Assembly (NCBI GenBank): GCA_022606425.2
Contig: JAHDVF020001564.1
Coordinates: 1,860,001-1,924,000 of the forward strand
Origin: Lepidostoma basale
Lineage: Eukaryota > Arthropoda > Insecta > Trichoptera > Lepidostomatidae
Length of the DNA stretch: 64,000 nt
Direction of reading: 5' to 3'
Positions 18,485-28,849 of the stretch are shown here, in pieces (the first letter of the stretch is position 1; each line of letters opens with the position of its first letter). A program made the position numbers and the translations under genes. The notes under the pieces are model-generated. The model made no database searches and was not told the origin of the DNA. It saw nothing but the letters and a program-made list of their open reading frames with translations.

Positions 18485-18740
18485 ATCTTATTCTTCTTCT
18501 CTCAGTGTCCTGTCAGGTCTCCCTAACGTTGACTATCACCAAGTGATGACCTGGGGAAAAATATCCAGAGTGCTTTTCCCCTTGCCTTCTCTGGAAGATT
18601 TTCTGTCGGGGTTACCTTTCCTTAGCTGGGTGTATCCAATTTTATGGCACTGGAAGCTCGCCATTCGTCCTCTCTCTATCTGCTAAGTAATATGTGCCAC
18701 ATTGGCCGGGGTTCGCGGGGTCTTTAAAATACCTCTCGTG
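18485..18740 (-). mobile_element. LINE-G-like 3' end, divergent
   Basis: The first 60 bp (antisense GAA tail, GTGTCCTGTCAGGTCTCCCT) match the LINE-G 3' end; the rest is a divergent LINE-like C-terminus I could not align. Confidence 0.45.
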
Positions 18741-18814
18741 GACGCTAGAGAGTTGGACTTGATAGTAGTATTGCTGTTGTAAATCATCAACATAATCAAA
18801 TTTATCAAATTTTA

Positions 18815-18960
18815 CAGATCGGCCATGTCAGAAGTTGGAAAAATCGACGTGCATGTATGATTCGCTGTAAGAATGTGGAGGAAGCTAGAGAGGTGTAGTG
18901 GTCCATTCTTTCTGCCTACCTCCCCGGAGAAACGTCGTGATGGTTTGTTGTTGTTGTTGG
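18815..18960 (+). mobile_element. LINE-A3 3' end with (TTG)n tail
   Basis: IGHVRSWKNRRACM-like codons and the terminal TCTGCCTACCTCCCCGGAG, then GGTTTGTTGTTGTTGTTGG. An antisense LINE-B abuts the tail. Confidence 0.75.
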
Positions 18961-19122
18961 TTGAGCCAATCATAGATAACTACCATACTCTCTAATGTAG
19001 GGATACCTCAGAAAATTTTCCTGAACCCTCCTCAGCATAACGGAATATCTCGATTCACGAGGACTCCTTATCACAGAACCACTTTCGAATCTGCTCCGAG
19101 CCAATGAGTTTTAAAGGACTCA
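18958..19122 (-). mobile_element. LINE-B fragment (RT C-terminal part)
   Basis: Minus strand GSEQIRKWFCDKESSRIEIF and following residues, matching the region about 250 codons before the LINE-B end. A more 3' LINE-B piece in the same orientation follows at 19123. Confidence 0.7.
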
Positions 19123-19735
19123 TCAAATCAATCAAATCAAATTAGTTTATTTTCTCAAAAGATAATACAAAGAATTATTATAGTTTAAGATATCTATTGA
19201 GAACAGGATAAAATAGAATAAATATATAATACCAGGAACGCATGAGAGATGGTTCGACATTAGGAATACAAGTTACTCTCCAAAGTCAAGAGTATTTGTC
19301 TTCTGAATGCACTTTCGCGAATATGAAAGACATCGATCTCCGAAGCGATCATGTTCAGCAGTTTGATTGCTCGGGAGAGCGGTGGGGACACCGGAATCAC
19401 CAGAGGCAGGTTGGTTCTGCATGCTGGGAGATAAAAAAAGTGCTAACGCTGTCGAAGATAACCATCCGGAACATTAAGATGGATAGCCTCCAAGATGACG
19501 GAATTCTCAAATAATCCCCTGATAAATCTGAAGAAATGGATAAATGTGCACCCATCCCTTCTTATCTGTAAACTATTAGTCCCCAGCATGCCCAAGAGGA
19601 ATGCAGTGCGATAAAGCCACTGATAGCTAACAACCCCCCTCATGTAGAGATATCTCAGAAATCTTTTCTGAACCATCTCTAACATGAGCGAGTATCTCGC
19701 CTCGTGGGGTCTCCATATCACCGAGCCACATAGGG
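19123..19735 (-). mobile_element. LINE-B, tail to RT C-terminal part
   Basis: Antisense tail TCAAATCAATCAAATCAAAT at the left. Going 5' the minus strand gives SEIDVFHIRES-like, VGRAIKLLNMIASE-like, GMLGTNSLQIRRDG, TFIHFFRFIRGLF, MLEMVQKRFLRYLYMRG and YQWLYRTAFLL. Broken by frameshifts. One of the longest LINE-B copies here. Confidence 0.85.
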
Positions 19736-20455
19736 GTTCTTGAAAACTCTACCAGTTCGGAGAATAAATCCCAACATTTTTATTGGTTCATTGATACTGG
19801 TTCATTAATACATTTTTATTGGTTCATTAATAAATCCCAACATTTTTATTGGTTGCCGGGTCAGCTAGCATCTTAATAAATTACATGTTCATTTTTACGT
19901 TCATAAATCGGCACAGCATCTTAAACACACGAATGCTAAGCGAAGTCGTAGAAAACACTAATACTCGTAATTCTCAAGCTGCAAAACTCTAAACTCTTAA
20001 CGTGAAGTTATAAATTAAGACGTGTTTACACCGTGTCCAATATCTCGTAGTTCTGAACATCTGTTGTCATATAAAGTTTCGTTTGTGTGCTTAACGCTTA
20101 GTTTATGTTTAAGGTAATACGGGGTAAGTCTGGGGCGGGTTCCAAGACCCAGCCCACCCCCGATCTACTCACCCCCGCGACGTTTCCTCCTGGCGATGCA
20201 GCAGCGCCTAAGTGGCACTGAAATATTTACGACCCTAATGTAATTAATTCGGAAAATAATAAGGAAAATTCTACGAATGCTGTCTCTCTCAGCAGTCTGG
20301 GAAAGCGCGGAAAATTTATTAAGTTAAAAAACAAGTAAGTAAGTCTCGATTTACAAAAGCTATATAACACTAACTGCGAATAATTGAGTCAGGTATTTAA
20401 AAAATATGTAAATAAAAAATTGTTTTTTAGTGTTTCTAGCACAACTATGTTAAAT
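19736..20455. other. Unassigned DNA with a short tandem repeat
   Basis: 19773-19855 repeats TTTTATTGGTTCATTRATA three times. A G+C-rich patch lies at 20115-20220. No gene recognised. Confidence 0.45.
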
Positions 20456-20456
20456 T

Positions 20457-20620
20457 TCTTCTTCTTCTTCTTCTTCCTTATTATAGACCTATATGGTCTG
20501 TACTCCAGAGTTTTGCTCCTCCTGTGAGGGAGATTCCCAGCTGTCCTTCTTTTAGTGGGTCTTCCACGAGGGCGAATCCCGTGAGGCTTATGAGTACAAT
20601 ATAAGAGAGTCTATATTAAA
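20457..20620 (-). mobile_element. LINE-C 3' end with (GAA)n tail
   Basis: Antisense TTCTTCTTCTTCTTCTTC, then ATGGTCTGTACTCCAGAG and CTTCCACGAGGGCGAATCCC (GRPP/PRGRP region). Confidence 0.8.
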
Positions 20621-20845
20621 CCCCATATTAAATAATTATTACGAATGAAAACGTTCGTTTTCTAGAAGTTATATTATATTCTATGGGAATGACATGTGGG
20701 AATGAAATTTATTATATTTTATGGGAATGACATATTATATTTTATGGGAATGCATTTGATAATGCCGTAGAAGGGCGAAACATGTCATTCCCATAAAATA
20801 CAATAAAACTTCTAGAAAACTGACGTTTTCATTCGTATTAATTCA
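20620..20845. repeat. P2 element with repeated left arm
   Basis: Plus-strand core 20756-20786 (UUGAUAA, extra U, GCC hairpin GGC, GAA, ACAUGU, C). The left minus arm (TTTTATGGGAATGACAT) is present three times between about 20675 and 20752, a local expansion. Confidence 0.7.
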
Positions 20846-20889
20846 GAGTTTTTATTTTATTTAAACACTACAGCAAAATAGACTGCACT

Positions 20890-21000
20890 CTTATTATTCT
20901 TCTTCTCCATTGATACCTTTGGTCTGTTGGTATTGTTAGGCTGGCCTATCTTAGAAAGTGGACTTCCAGCTCTCCCTCCGTCTCTTTTTATCTTTTACTA
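20890..21000 (-). mobile_element. LINE-C-type 3' end
   Basis: Antisense CTTCTTCTCC, GGTCTGTTGGTATTGTTAGG and TCTCCCTCCGTCTCTTT; same variant as 35362. Confidence 0.6.
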
Positions 21001-21828
21001 GAGCCATTGAGAACTGTGTATCATAGATACACAATGAACAACCAGCAAGTAGTACATGTATCTACGATAAAGGATCTCGGAATCATCTACGTGAGTAGGC
21101 TGACTTTTCGTACATATATCGAAAGGATTTGTGACATTGCACTGAGGTTGTGGGCTTCATTGTCCAGCCGGAAGGTTTTTCAGAGATCTCAATGTGCTTA
21201 GAGTCCTATACATTGCGTTGGTTTGGAGCAGACTCGAAAGTGGTTCTGTGATATGGAGTGAGGCGAGATATTCCGTTATGTTGGAGAGGGTACAGAAAAA
21301 AATTGTGAGGTTCTACATGAGGGAGTATGGTAGTTATCCGTGGAACTATCCCATGGCATTTCTTTTAGGAATGCTCGTCCAATTCTTAACAGCTTCGAAG
21401 AGAACGCATCTCATTACCCATTTCTTTAATATAATAAGGGGATATTTCAAGATCTCGGCCGTGCTGGAGGGTGGTTTGGTATTTTTGTCCCTGATAGATT
21501 TCTCCGACAGCGACAGCACAGATTGTTTTACCTACCGGCCACCAGAACCAATCTGCCTCTGGTAACACCGGTGGGAAGAGCAATTAGTCTGCTGAACGCG
21601 GTCTCCTCGGAGATCGACGTCTTTCATATTAGTGAAGGTACGTTCAGGGGACAAATACTCTTAACTTAAGAAAGTATCTTGTCTTCCTAATGTCGAACCA
21701 TCTCTAATGCGTTCCTGGTATTATATTGTATTATTATAATATTTTTCCTGAACTCAATAGATGCCTTAAACATTTTGGTGTTTGTAATGTATTTTGAGTT
21801 AATAAACTGATTTGATTTGAAATACAGG
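21000..21828 (+). mobile_element. LINE-B, longest sense copy
   Basis: From 5': QVVHVSTIKDLGIIYVSRLT, RICDIALRLWASLSSRKVFQ (palm-thumb region), FCDME.GEIFRYVGEG, then FVPDRFLRQRQHRLFYLPAT, RTNLPLVTPVGRAISLLNAV, SSEIDVFHISE, and a 3' UTR ending AATAAACTGATTTGATTTGA. Several frameshifts; the RT catalytic box is missing. The VHVSTIKDLGI start suggests a Jockey/I-group-like RT, but I do not assign a clade. Confidence 0.85.
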
Positions 21829-21829
21829 T

Positions 21830-22000
21830 TTGATCCTGACTGTATCTGCCCTTGCCTCAACGCCATATGTTATTTTTGGTCTCACGCATGTTTCATAGAT
21901 TCTCATCTTACTTTTGATGATTTTCATATTGTGGATTTGCAGCAGCCTTGTTGACTTGGGCTTAAATTTCTTCCTGAGGATCAGCGCCTAGAAACCAAGA
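21830..22000 (-). mobile_element. LINE-C fragment
   Basis: Antisense of KMRIYETCVRPKITYGVEAR-like codons; the 3' LINE-C end lies outside this piece. Confidence 0.7.
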
Positions 22001-22398
22001 AACTAGATACCTGAACCTTGATTATATGATTTATTAAATATCTCTTCCCATTCTCATTTCATTGTAATAATCTCCTAAATAAGGGTGGGTGTATACTTAC
22101 GTCAATTCTCATCATCTCAGTCATTTTATCCCCCTTCACTTAAGATGTTTTCATCCCTAGAGACACGGAAGCGATTCTAGAAAGATTAGTCCCTAATTCC
22201 CGAAGCCATAATTCGTTCGGATTATTTATACCATGTTACTCATAACTTTGTGTTGTTTCTAAAGACTTACAATATTAGAATAACATTTAATTTTCCACCC
22301 TCACGTTTTGATTCTCAACCCTTATGAAAATTTGTTAAACCATTTAACTTTACTTTATAAAAAAAATGTATTCGATTAATTTATTTACAATATAAAGA
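22001..22398. other. Unassigned A+T-rich DNA
   Basis: No gene or repeat recognised. Confidence 0.5.
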
Positions 22399-22399
22399 T

Positions 22400-22698
22400 G
22401 TCTGGATGGTTTGGACATATGGAAAGATTGAATGAAGAAAGAATGGTAAAAAATTATATGTTAATGATTTAAATGGAACCAGAAATAGAGGTAGACCGAG
22501 GAAAACGTGGCACGATCAAATAAATCAAATATTGAATGTCGGCCATGTGAGGAGTCATAGAAATCGACGCGCGTGCATGACACGATGTAAGAATGTTGAG
22601 GAAGCGAGAGGAATATGTCAGGAAAGAAAGGTGTGGCAGTCCATTCTTTCTGCCTACCCCTTCGAGGAGACGGCGTGATGGTTAGTTAGTTAGTATAT
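22400..22698 (+). mobile_element. LINE-A1 3' end with (TTAG)n tail
   Basis: WFGHMERLNEERMVK, then after a one-base frameshift NGTRNRGRPRKTWHDQINQ, ILNVGHVRSHRNRRACMTRC and SILSAYPFEETA-stop, GGTTAGTTAGTTAG. Confidence 0.85.
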
Positions 22699-22792
22699 AA
22701 TGTTAAAGTATCGTAGCGTTTCAGTCAAAAAAATGGACTGTCTAATAAATATTTTATTTATTCATAAAATAGGTATTCTGTCCAATAGTATT

Positions 22793-22886
22793 TCGTCTGG
22801 AAAGAAAAGTGTGGCAGTCCATTCTTTCTGCCCTTTCCCTTAGGAGAGACGGCGTGATGGTTAATTAGTTAGTTAGTTAATTAGAT
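22793..22886 (+). mobile_element. LINE-A 3' terminus
   Basis: About 60 bp of terminal sequence plus GGTTAATTAGTTAGTTAGTT. Confidence 0.75.
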
Positions 22887-22932
22887 AGTCCATTGTTTTG
22901 GACGAAACACTATGATACTACAACATTATTGT

Positions 22933-23040
22933 TAAACTAACTAACTAACTAACCATCACGCCGTCTCCCCAAAAGGGTGGGCAAAAATGAATGGACTGTC
23001 ACACTTTTGCTGATGTGGCGCTCCATCCTTCTCTTTTCGC
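22933..23040 (-). mobile_element. LINE-A 3'-end chimera
   Basis: Antisense LINE-A tail and terminus joined to the CGAAAAGAGAAGGATGGAG segment (minus strand), same junction type as at 3541 and 28850. Confidence 0.7.
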
Positions 23041-23244
23041 CCCACTGTTATATAAGTTTATTGTAACACTATATGATACCAACATCAGTTGGCGAAACAG
23101 CTGTCGCGACACTCCCAGTGAATAAAAAGAAATTGTGATATTATAACAGTGTTTTAAATTTTAATATAAATGATAACAATAATTATGTATTTAGGGTAAT
23201 AAATAGAGATTGTACTACATAATATATTAAAACATATTCGTGGC

Positions 23245-23680
23245 AGAGTGGTAATTGCGTGATTGTCTTACCTACCGGCTATTCTGGTGGCCGGTAGGTA
23301 AAACAATCTATGCTGTCACTGTCAGAGAAATCTATCTGGGACAAAAAGACCAACACCCTCTAGCACGGCCGAGTTCTCGAAATATCCCCTGATTAATTTT
23401 AAGAAATGGGTAATGGGATGCCCATCTCTTCGAAGCTGTAAAGAATTGGTTCCTAGCATTCCTAAAAGAAATGCCGTGGGATAGAGCCACGTATAACTAC
23501 CATACTCCCTCATGTAGAGATACGTCAGAATTTTTTTCTGCAGCAACCCTCTCCAGCATAACGGAATATCTCCCCTCGTGAGGACTCCATATCAAATAAC
23601 CACTTTCGAGTCTGCTCCGAACCAACGCGTTGTATAGGATTCTGAGCACATTGGAATCTCTGAAAAATTATTATGTTTTG
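23245..23680 (-). mobile_element. LINE-B fragment
   Basis: Minus strand: QRVGSEQTRKWLFDMESSRG, KILTYLYMREYGSYTWLYPT, AFLLGMLGTNSLQLRRDGHP, GYFENSAVLEGVGLFVPDRF. At 23270-23310 the ACCGGCCACC segment is duplicated as an inverted repeat. Lacks the C-terminal tail. Confidence 0.8.
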
Positions 23681-23771
23681 AGAACTTCCGAGACATAACA
23701 AACTAAAAACATTTAGGCTCATTTGGGCACAAAACGTTGTAACAAAGATAAGTGGAATTTAACTAAATTTA

Positions 23772-24005
23772 TTAGATGTATAACTTTGCTTCCGCCGTTT
23801 TTTTTTTTTTTCGAAATTTGAGGCTTTATCGTAAAAAACTGGTTATACATTTATGATTCAAAGTAACTTACTTACCATAAGTTACAGTAACTTAGTAACT
23901 TATGGTGAGTAAGTTACTTTGAATCATAAATGTATAACCAGTTTTTTACGATAAAGCCTCAAATTTTGAAAAAAAAAAACGGCGGAAGCAAAGTTATACA
24001 TCTAA
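23772..24005. mobile_element. Mariner-type MITE with TA target duplication
   Basis: 234 bp forming an almost perfect fold-back: arms start TTAGATGTATAACTTTGCTT and are about 110 bp each. TA flanks both ends (23770-23771 and 24006-24007). TTAGRTGTAYAACTTTG matches the usual start of mariner terminal repeats (YYAGRTGT). No coding capacity. High arm identity suggests it is fairly young. Confidence 0.85.
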
Positions 24006-24039
24006 TATATTTATTATATAATATATTTATTATGTTTGA

Positions 24040-24654
24040 GAAAATTAAACTCAAAAGTGGAAAAAACAGTGTTTTCATAAAAAAATTGTAAAAGAAAACT
24101 TTGTTTTATTTATTTATCATTTAAAAAGATCTTTCATCATGAGGTTTCAGTAAAATCATTCGATTATCTTAAAATTAAAAATAAAAAAGAAATCGCTTCA
24201 ATTCTACAGTATGAATTCTAAACAATCAAAAACACGTTTTTTTAGGTTTAACCTTAACGAAATGTGTTATAAAGTAAGCAATATAAAAAAGCATTAAAAT
24301 ACATGAATAGTTCTTCAAATACAGCATTATATTACTCGAGAAAATCTTATTTTGAATGGAAGTTTTATGATGGTAGTTACCGAACATACAATGCGCGCTT
24401 CACAACAGATTGTAGGGAAAATCTCCAGCAGGGAGGCTGTGATTTCTCCGGCTCTTACATGTAAATTACAATCCATCATTTATCCTTAATATTCCTGGCC
24501 CATTGACAAGAAACGCCTACAAAAAAATATAAAACCCATTTCACACACCCTTCCGATACTCTAAGGAGGGGTTGGATCTAGAAAATAGTTTGCCATCGAT
24601 AAATCGAATAAAAAATAATCGAAACAATGTTATAATTTCAGAATTAATTTACTG
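24040..24654. other. Unassigned A+T-rich DNA
   Basis: No gene or repeat recognised. Confidence 0.5.
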
Positions 24655-24765
24655 TCTATGAAATTGTCACGACAGTTTCATAGAAATGTTTTTTTTAATA
24701 CTGGTTACATCTGCTGATGCTAATAAAGGTTAGCGAAACAGCTGTCGTGACAATTTCATAGAAAT
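24655..24765. repeat. P1 variant, inverted
   Basis: Arms CTATGAAATTGTCACGACAG (left) and CTGTCGTGACAATTTCATAG (right). The plus core has CUGCUGA (A6 to C), GCUAAU-AAAG-GUUAGC, GAA, ACAGCUGU, C, with GUG rather than GCG opening stem I. Confidence 0.65.
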
Positions 24766-25330
24766 TCAGAAGTTCAGAAGGCAAATACTCTTAATTCTAG
24801 AGAGTATCCTGTCTCCCTAATGTCGAATCATCTCTCATGAGTTGCTGGTAGTATACTATACGCAATATAATACAGTGAATGCGGTGCGAATGATGGTGTC
24901 ATGAACAAAATAATGAAAGGATCATTAAGCTGGTTTGGACATTTGGAAAGAATGAATGAAGAAAGAATGGTAAAAAAATTATATGTTAATGATGTAAATG
25001 GAACCAGAAATAGAGGAAGACCAAGGAAAACGTGGCACGATCAAATTAATCAAATATTGAATGTCGGCCATGTGAGGAGTCGCAATAAATCAACGCGCGT
25101 GCATGACACGATGTACTCGTATGAATATTGAGGAAGCGAGAAAAATATCTCAGGAAAGAAAAGTTTGGCACTCCATTATTTCTGCCTACCTCTTCGGGGA
25201 GACGGCGTGATGGTTAGTTAGTTAGTTAGTTACTATACACAATATATTATTTTACCTGTTCTCAATAGATGCCTTAAAAATAAATTTTGTGATGTCTATT
25301 GATGAAATAAACTGATTTGATTTGAAACAT
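24766..25330 (+). mobile_element. LINE-B 3' end interrupted by LINE-A1
   Basis: 24766-24869 (GCAAATACTCTTAATTC, TGTCGAATCATCTCTCATGA) and 25231-25330 (CCTGTTCTCAATAGATGCC, AATAAACTGATTTGATTTGA) are the two halves of one LINE-B 3' UTR. Confidence 0.85.
24854..25246 (+). mobile_element. LINE-A1 insertion in LINE-B with 16-bp target duplication
   Basis: LINE-A1 at 24870-25230: MNKIMKGSLSWFGHLERMNE, KKLYVNDVNGTRNRGRPRKT, frameshifted end, then GGTTAGTTAGTTAGTTAGT. Flanking 24854-24869 TACTATACGCAATATA and 25231-25246 TACTATACACAATATA differ at one base. Clean evidence that LINE-A1 moved after this LINE-B was fixed. Confidence 0.9.
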
Positions 25331-25439
25331 CACAAAATCATAGATGATATTTATTTTGATGGTGATTTTATCAAAAACTTTTATTATGTTACAAATTAAA
25401 TACGTATGTATATCGTCTAGTAACGGGTTTTAAAAATAC

Positions 25440-25740
25440 TATAATGTTGTACAATTTAGCACCTCGTGGTCTCCTTTTTGCTTCCCATGGCTCTCCTACT
25501 CCTCCTGGGCCAAGATTATCCCCTCAGCTCCCTTCAGGCCCACTTTGGGAACCTATGGACTAAGACATCTCACTTCTACTTGATTTATTCTACGTTCATT
25601 CTTATTTTGAAAGTTCCTTGCGTCACTTTCATACGTAAACGCTGTCGGAGATATCTGGGCTGGCTTGTTTCAACCCAATGGATTGGTTTGCAGCAAAGCG
25701 TAAAATTTCTTTTGCTGGTTCTTGGGATGCCACTTGGGCC
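25440..25740 (-). mobile_element. Divergent LINE-like remnant
   Basis: 25485-25545 resembles the antisense LINE-C 3' region and 25560-25640 the antisense RINxVE...YGSEAW region of LINE-A. Heavily decayed; the 94-codon sense frame is not credible. Confidence 0.35.
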
Positions 25741-25754
25741 CTATATCTAAGGCC

Positions 25755-25815
25755 GAAAGCCTCACATCCTCCAGCAAGGCCGAGTTCTTGAAATATCCCT
25801 TGAAGGATATAAAAA
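25755..25815 (-). mobile_element. LINE-B scrap
   Basis: Minus strand GYFKNSALLEDVRLF-like codons. Confidence 0.5.
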
Positions 25816-26600
25816 GTGATATTAAGGAAATAAAATTAGTTCAGACATGAACGTTATAACCAAGTGCGACTGCATTTTGAGTTCTTACCGACTATAAGAT
25901 TGTTTTTACTGTAAACAATAAAAAAAAATATTTCTTTAACGTTTATGATCCCACTTTCTCATAATAAAAAAATATATAATATTTAATAAACATTTTATCT
26001 AGTTTATTTTTCACGTATATCAATATTTTCAATTGTCCTTGAATTTTTTATTGTGTATAATATCCGCAGGTAGTTGAAATAAAAATGCTAAGACATGCAT
26101 CATTCTTCGAGCAATACTGGAGATGCAAATGACCAATTTGCTGATATTAAAAAATACCGTTTTTTTAAAGCTTCAGGATTTTCGATTTGGGAAATCCCAA
26201 GCACCCCATCGCTTTCGGAAATATTCAGGCCTTTCACACAGACGAGTCGTTACATTTGTAAGAAAAAGTTTTTTACGACTTGAAAAGTACTGCTGTGTGA
26301 AATACATCAAGGGTTTTACAATTCCACAAAGGCGGATTCACAATTCACTCTGCGATGATCGAAAATGAAAAATTGGAAAATTCGAGAATATTTCAAGCGG
26401 GCCGAGAAAGGGCTCGGCGCGCACATAGGGAACGGCATTTTATTATTTGAATTTCGATTCGAACATTGCAACTCCACTATATACAATACAATACAAATCA
26501 AAGTAAAATATTTTACAATATTATGCGGAGACATTAAGCCTGAAATTCTACATTACTGAAACATTTTCACGAAACAAAACAATGTTGGTTTCATTTTTGA
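25816..26600. other. Unassigned DNA
   Basis: No repeat recognised. Overlapping frames at 26095-26368 have no known domain and no coding signature. Possibly unique host sequence. Confidence 0.4.
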
Positions 26601-26640
26601 TCTCAACAACAACAAAAACCACCACAACGACAACAACAAA
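26600..26640. repeat. (AAC)n-type simple repeat
   Basis: CAACAACAACAAAAACC and following; may be a degraded LINE tail. Confidence 0.6.
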
Positions 26641-27012
26641 ATCTCTAAAATCCACAATATGGAAAAACAAAGACATGGCCATTAAGAGTAAGATGAGAAT
26701 CTATAAAGCACGCGTAAGACCAATAATAAAATAGGGCGTCGAAGCAAGGGTAGACACAGTAAGGACCAAACAAGTTTTGAGGACTTCCCAAATGAAGAAA
26801 CTGAGGACGATAGCAGGCAAGACACTGAGGGATTGCGTGAGGAACACCAGAATAAGAGAGATATGTGAGGTTGAGGATATTATAAGATGGAGAAGACAGC
26901 GAAAAAGGGACTGGTACGGTCATGTTCAAAGAATGGACACCACCAGACTCCCCTATATTGCACTCCCCTATATTGCACTGCATAATCAACCTCATAGGAC
27001 TCGTCCTCGTCG
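26640..27012 (+). mobile_element. LINE-C C-terminal segment, inverted relative to its RT
   Basis: Reads MAIKSKMRIYKARVRPIIK, then VDTVRTKQVLRTSQMKKLRT, IAGKTLRDCVRNTRIREICE and HVQRMDTTRLPYIALP. 15 bp (TTGCACTCCCCTATA) is tandemly duplicated at about 26950-26980. It joins tail to tail with 27013-27390 although in an intact LINE-C both would be on the same strand. Confidence 0.85.
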
Positions 27013-27390
27013 ACAGAGATTGCAGCTGCCTTGTTTTACTTAGGCTTGTAAATCTTTCCGCAGATCAGCTCCCCCCACCAGGTCTATGCCTAAATACTTG
27101 AGGGTCCTGACCTGTTCTATGGGTTGATTTTCTATAACCAGGTTACACGTTTTGGGTGTTTTGGAAAAATCATACATTTTATTTTTTTCCATAGAGATCG
27201 TCATGTTGTATTTCTTACAGGCGTGATGTAGTCTGTCTAGCATTTTTTGTAGGTCATTATTATTTTCAGCTATGATTATAGCATCGTCTACATAACAGAC
27301 CACATTGACAATTTGATCTCCCATCCTATATCCCAGTTGTAGCAATTGGGTCTCCTCTATAAGTTTGTCCATTATCAGATTGAACCGAAT
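27013..27390 (-). mobile_element. LINE-C RT palm fragment with intact YVDD
   Basis: An open minus-strand frame of 110 codons: LIEETQLLQLGYRMGDQIVN, VVCYVDDAIIIAENNNDLQK (palm motif C; aspartates at about 27285-27300), ACKKYNMTISMEKNKMYDF, PIEQVRTLKYLGIDLVGGAD. This is non-LTR RT from the catalytic box into the thumb; motifs before it are missing. Confidence 0.85.
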
Positions 27391-27684
27391 TCTTCTTTCT
27401 TATTCTAATTTTTCTTCTAATTTTTTTTAATTGTCATTATTTTTTTTTAGATTGTAAACATAAACGCATTATAAAATATCTGTAACTGTAAGGTATATGA
27501 TTTGTTTAATAAATTGAAATTGAAATTGAAGACGCCAAAACACATACTTAGCTACTTAACATAAAATAGAATGCATTTATCAATTTTAAAATTAACTTGA
27601 AGTTCTTAACACCTTATAATAACGGTTGTATTGTGAATACCTCCCACTTTTATTTGTACACGGTTATAATAATGAAAAAATAAA
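27391..27684. other. Unassigned A+T-rich DNA
   Basis: No gene or repeat recognised. Confidence 0.45.
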
Positions 27685-27945
27685 GTGAGAATTGGTGTAC
27701 GCGCCATATTGTTCGCGGTGTCACCGGAAGTCCACCTCGGCGGACTGCGCGGAAAACCGGATACGGAGCCGGAGAGGGGGGGAATCACAGGAAGTGGCGG
27801 AAATTCAGGTTGTCAGGCTTTTTACAGCACAAAGGACGACTTCCTCCCCCGCCAGGACCCGCGCCCGGGAGCACTTTAAGACTCTTGCTGGTGATGATAA
27901 TTTGACCCCAGATGACCTCGACCATGGGCGGCTCGAAAAAAATCG
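27685..27945. other. G+C-rich island of unknown origin
   Basis: Clearly richer in G+C than its surroundings, with CpGs (GCGCGGAAAACCGG, CGCGCCCGGGAGC). Two overlapping sense frames (27685-27879 and 27692-28003) are open but match no domain I know. Could be part of an unlisted transposon, a regulatory island or captured sequence. Confidence 0.4.
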
Positions 27946-28230
27946 AACTAACTTACCATCACGCCGTTTGCTCGGAGGGGTAGGCAGAGAGGGTGGACCG
28001 TAAAACTGCTCTGTCCTGACATACCTCTTGAGTTTCCTCTACATTTATACATCGTGTCATGCACGCACGTAAATTTTTCCGATTAATCACGTGACCCACA
28101 TTCAATATTTGATTGATATGATCGTGCCACGTTTTCATCAGCATTCCTCTCTTTTTAGCTCCGTTCATACCTTCTTTACTAATATTTGTCTTCTTTCATT
28201 CTCTCCTTGTGTCCAAAACATCTTTAAGAC
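27946..28230 (-). mobile_element. LINE-A1 3' end
   Basis: Antisense terminus, then MNGAKKRGMLMKTWHDHINQ, ILNVGHVINRKNLRACMTRC and TLSAYPSEQTA. Confidence 0.8.
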
Positions 28231-28234
28231 TTAA

Positions 28235-28385
28235 TTTACAATAGTAAACATGATTGCTTGGATTTAATTTATATAAATTGTGACAAATTTGTTTCAAAAA
28301 GAGTTTGATAATGCCCCCTCAAGGCGAAACAAATTTGTATTAATTAAATCCTAGTAAAACTACTTAACAATCGTGTTTACTATTA
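28235..28385. repeat. P5 element (hammerhead-like, long palindromic stem III)
   Basis: Plus core at about 28304-28340: UUGAUAA, extra U, GCC...GGC, GAA, ACAAAUUUGU (10-bp palindrome), A17. A partial minus copy (GACAAATTTGTTTC) lies at about 28281. Mirrored outer arms contain AGTAAACA on the left and TGTTTACT on the right. Confidence 0.6.
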
Positions 28386-28455
28386 TAAATTAATAATGGA
28401 GTTTTATAAAACTAATACCTCAACCATCAATAATTTAAAGACTCATATTGTCATT

Positions 28456-28690
28456 GTAAACAAAAAGGGTCTCCGAAAAACCTAGGATGGGAGTGCACAA
28501 AAATGTTCTTTTGCCAATTTTTATGTATACAAGTGAAGCTTGGAATTGGAAAAAGAATGATGAATGTAGGATAAATTATGTAAAAATGAGATCACTTTGA
28601 ATTATAGAATACCGAAGGACGAAATAAGGAAGAAATGTAAGAAAGATGATCCCTGATATGATTTGGACATATAGAACGAAGGAACACGGT
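28456..28690 (+). mobile_element. LINE-A remnant
   Basis: Decayed match to KMAVHNGVLVPTLMYGSEAW, then MRSL, and FGHMER regions. Confidence 0.65.
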
Positions 28691-28849
28691 GGATACGTGG
28701 AATATAAAGTAAATAACAAAAAATGTCCGGATCATCCAGCTGACAAGTGCACCATCTAAAATAACATTTTGTGTTAAATTATTTTTATTTTGTTATTTTA
28801 TTTCATAACATTGTATTTTATAAAATTTGTTTAAGATTTATTTTGTGAA

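Larger units (their letters stand above)
22696..23175. repeat. P1 remnants broken up by three LINE-A ends
   Basis: P1 outer arm plus (22696-22745), LINE-A 3' end plus (22793-22885), P1 outer arm minus (22887-22930), LINE-A 3' chimera minus (22933-23040), then a P1 core plus (about 23061-23107) whose box is scrambled to CUAUAUGA while GCCAAC-type stem II, GAA, ACAGCUGU and C remain. Confidence 0.7.

Noticed and set aside
22680..22698. TTAG repeats as telomere sequence or CRISPR-like array
   Set aside because: Four-base units always directly follow the LINE-A terminus, so they are retrotransposon tails; no spacers or cas genes.
26095..26368. Possible host exon
   Set aside because: Frames overlap, have no known domain, splice context or codon signal; left as unassigned DNA.
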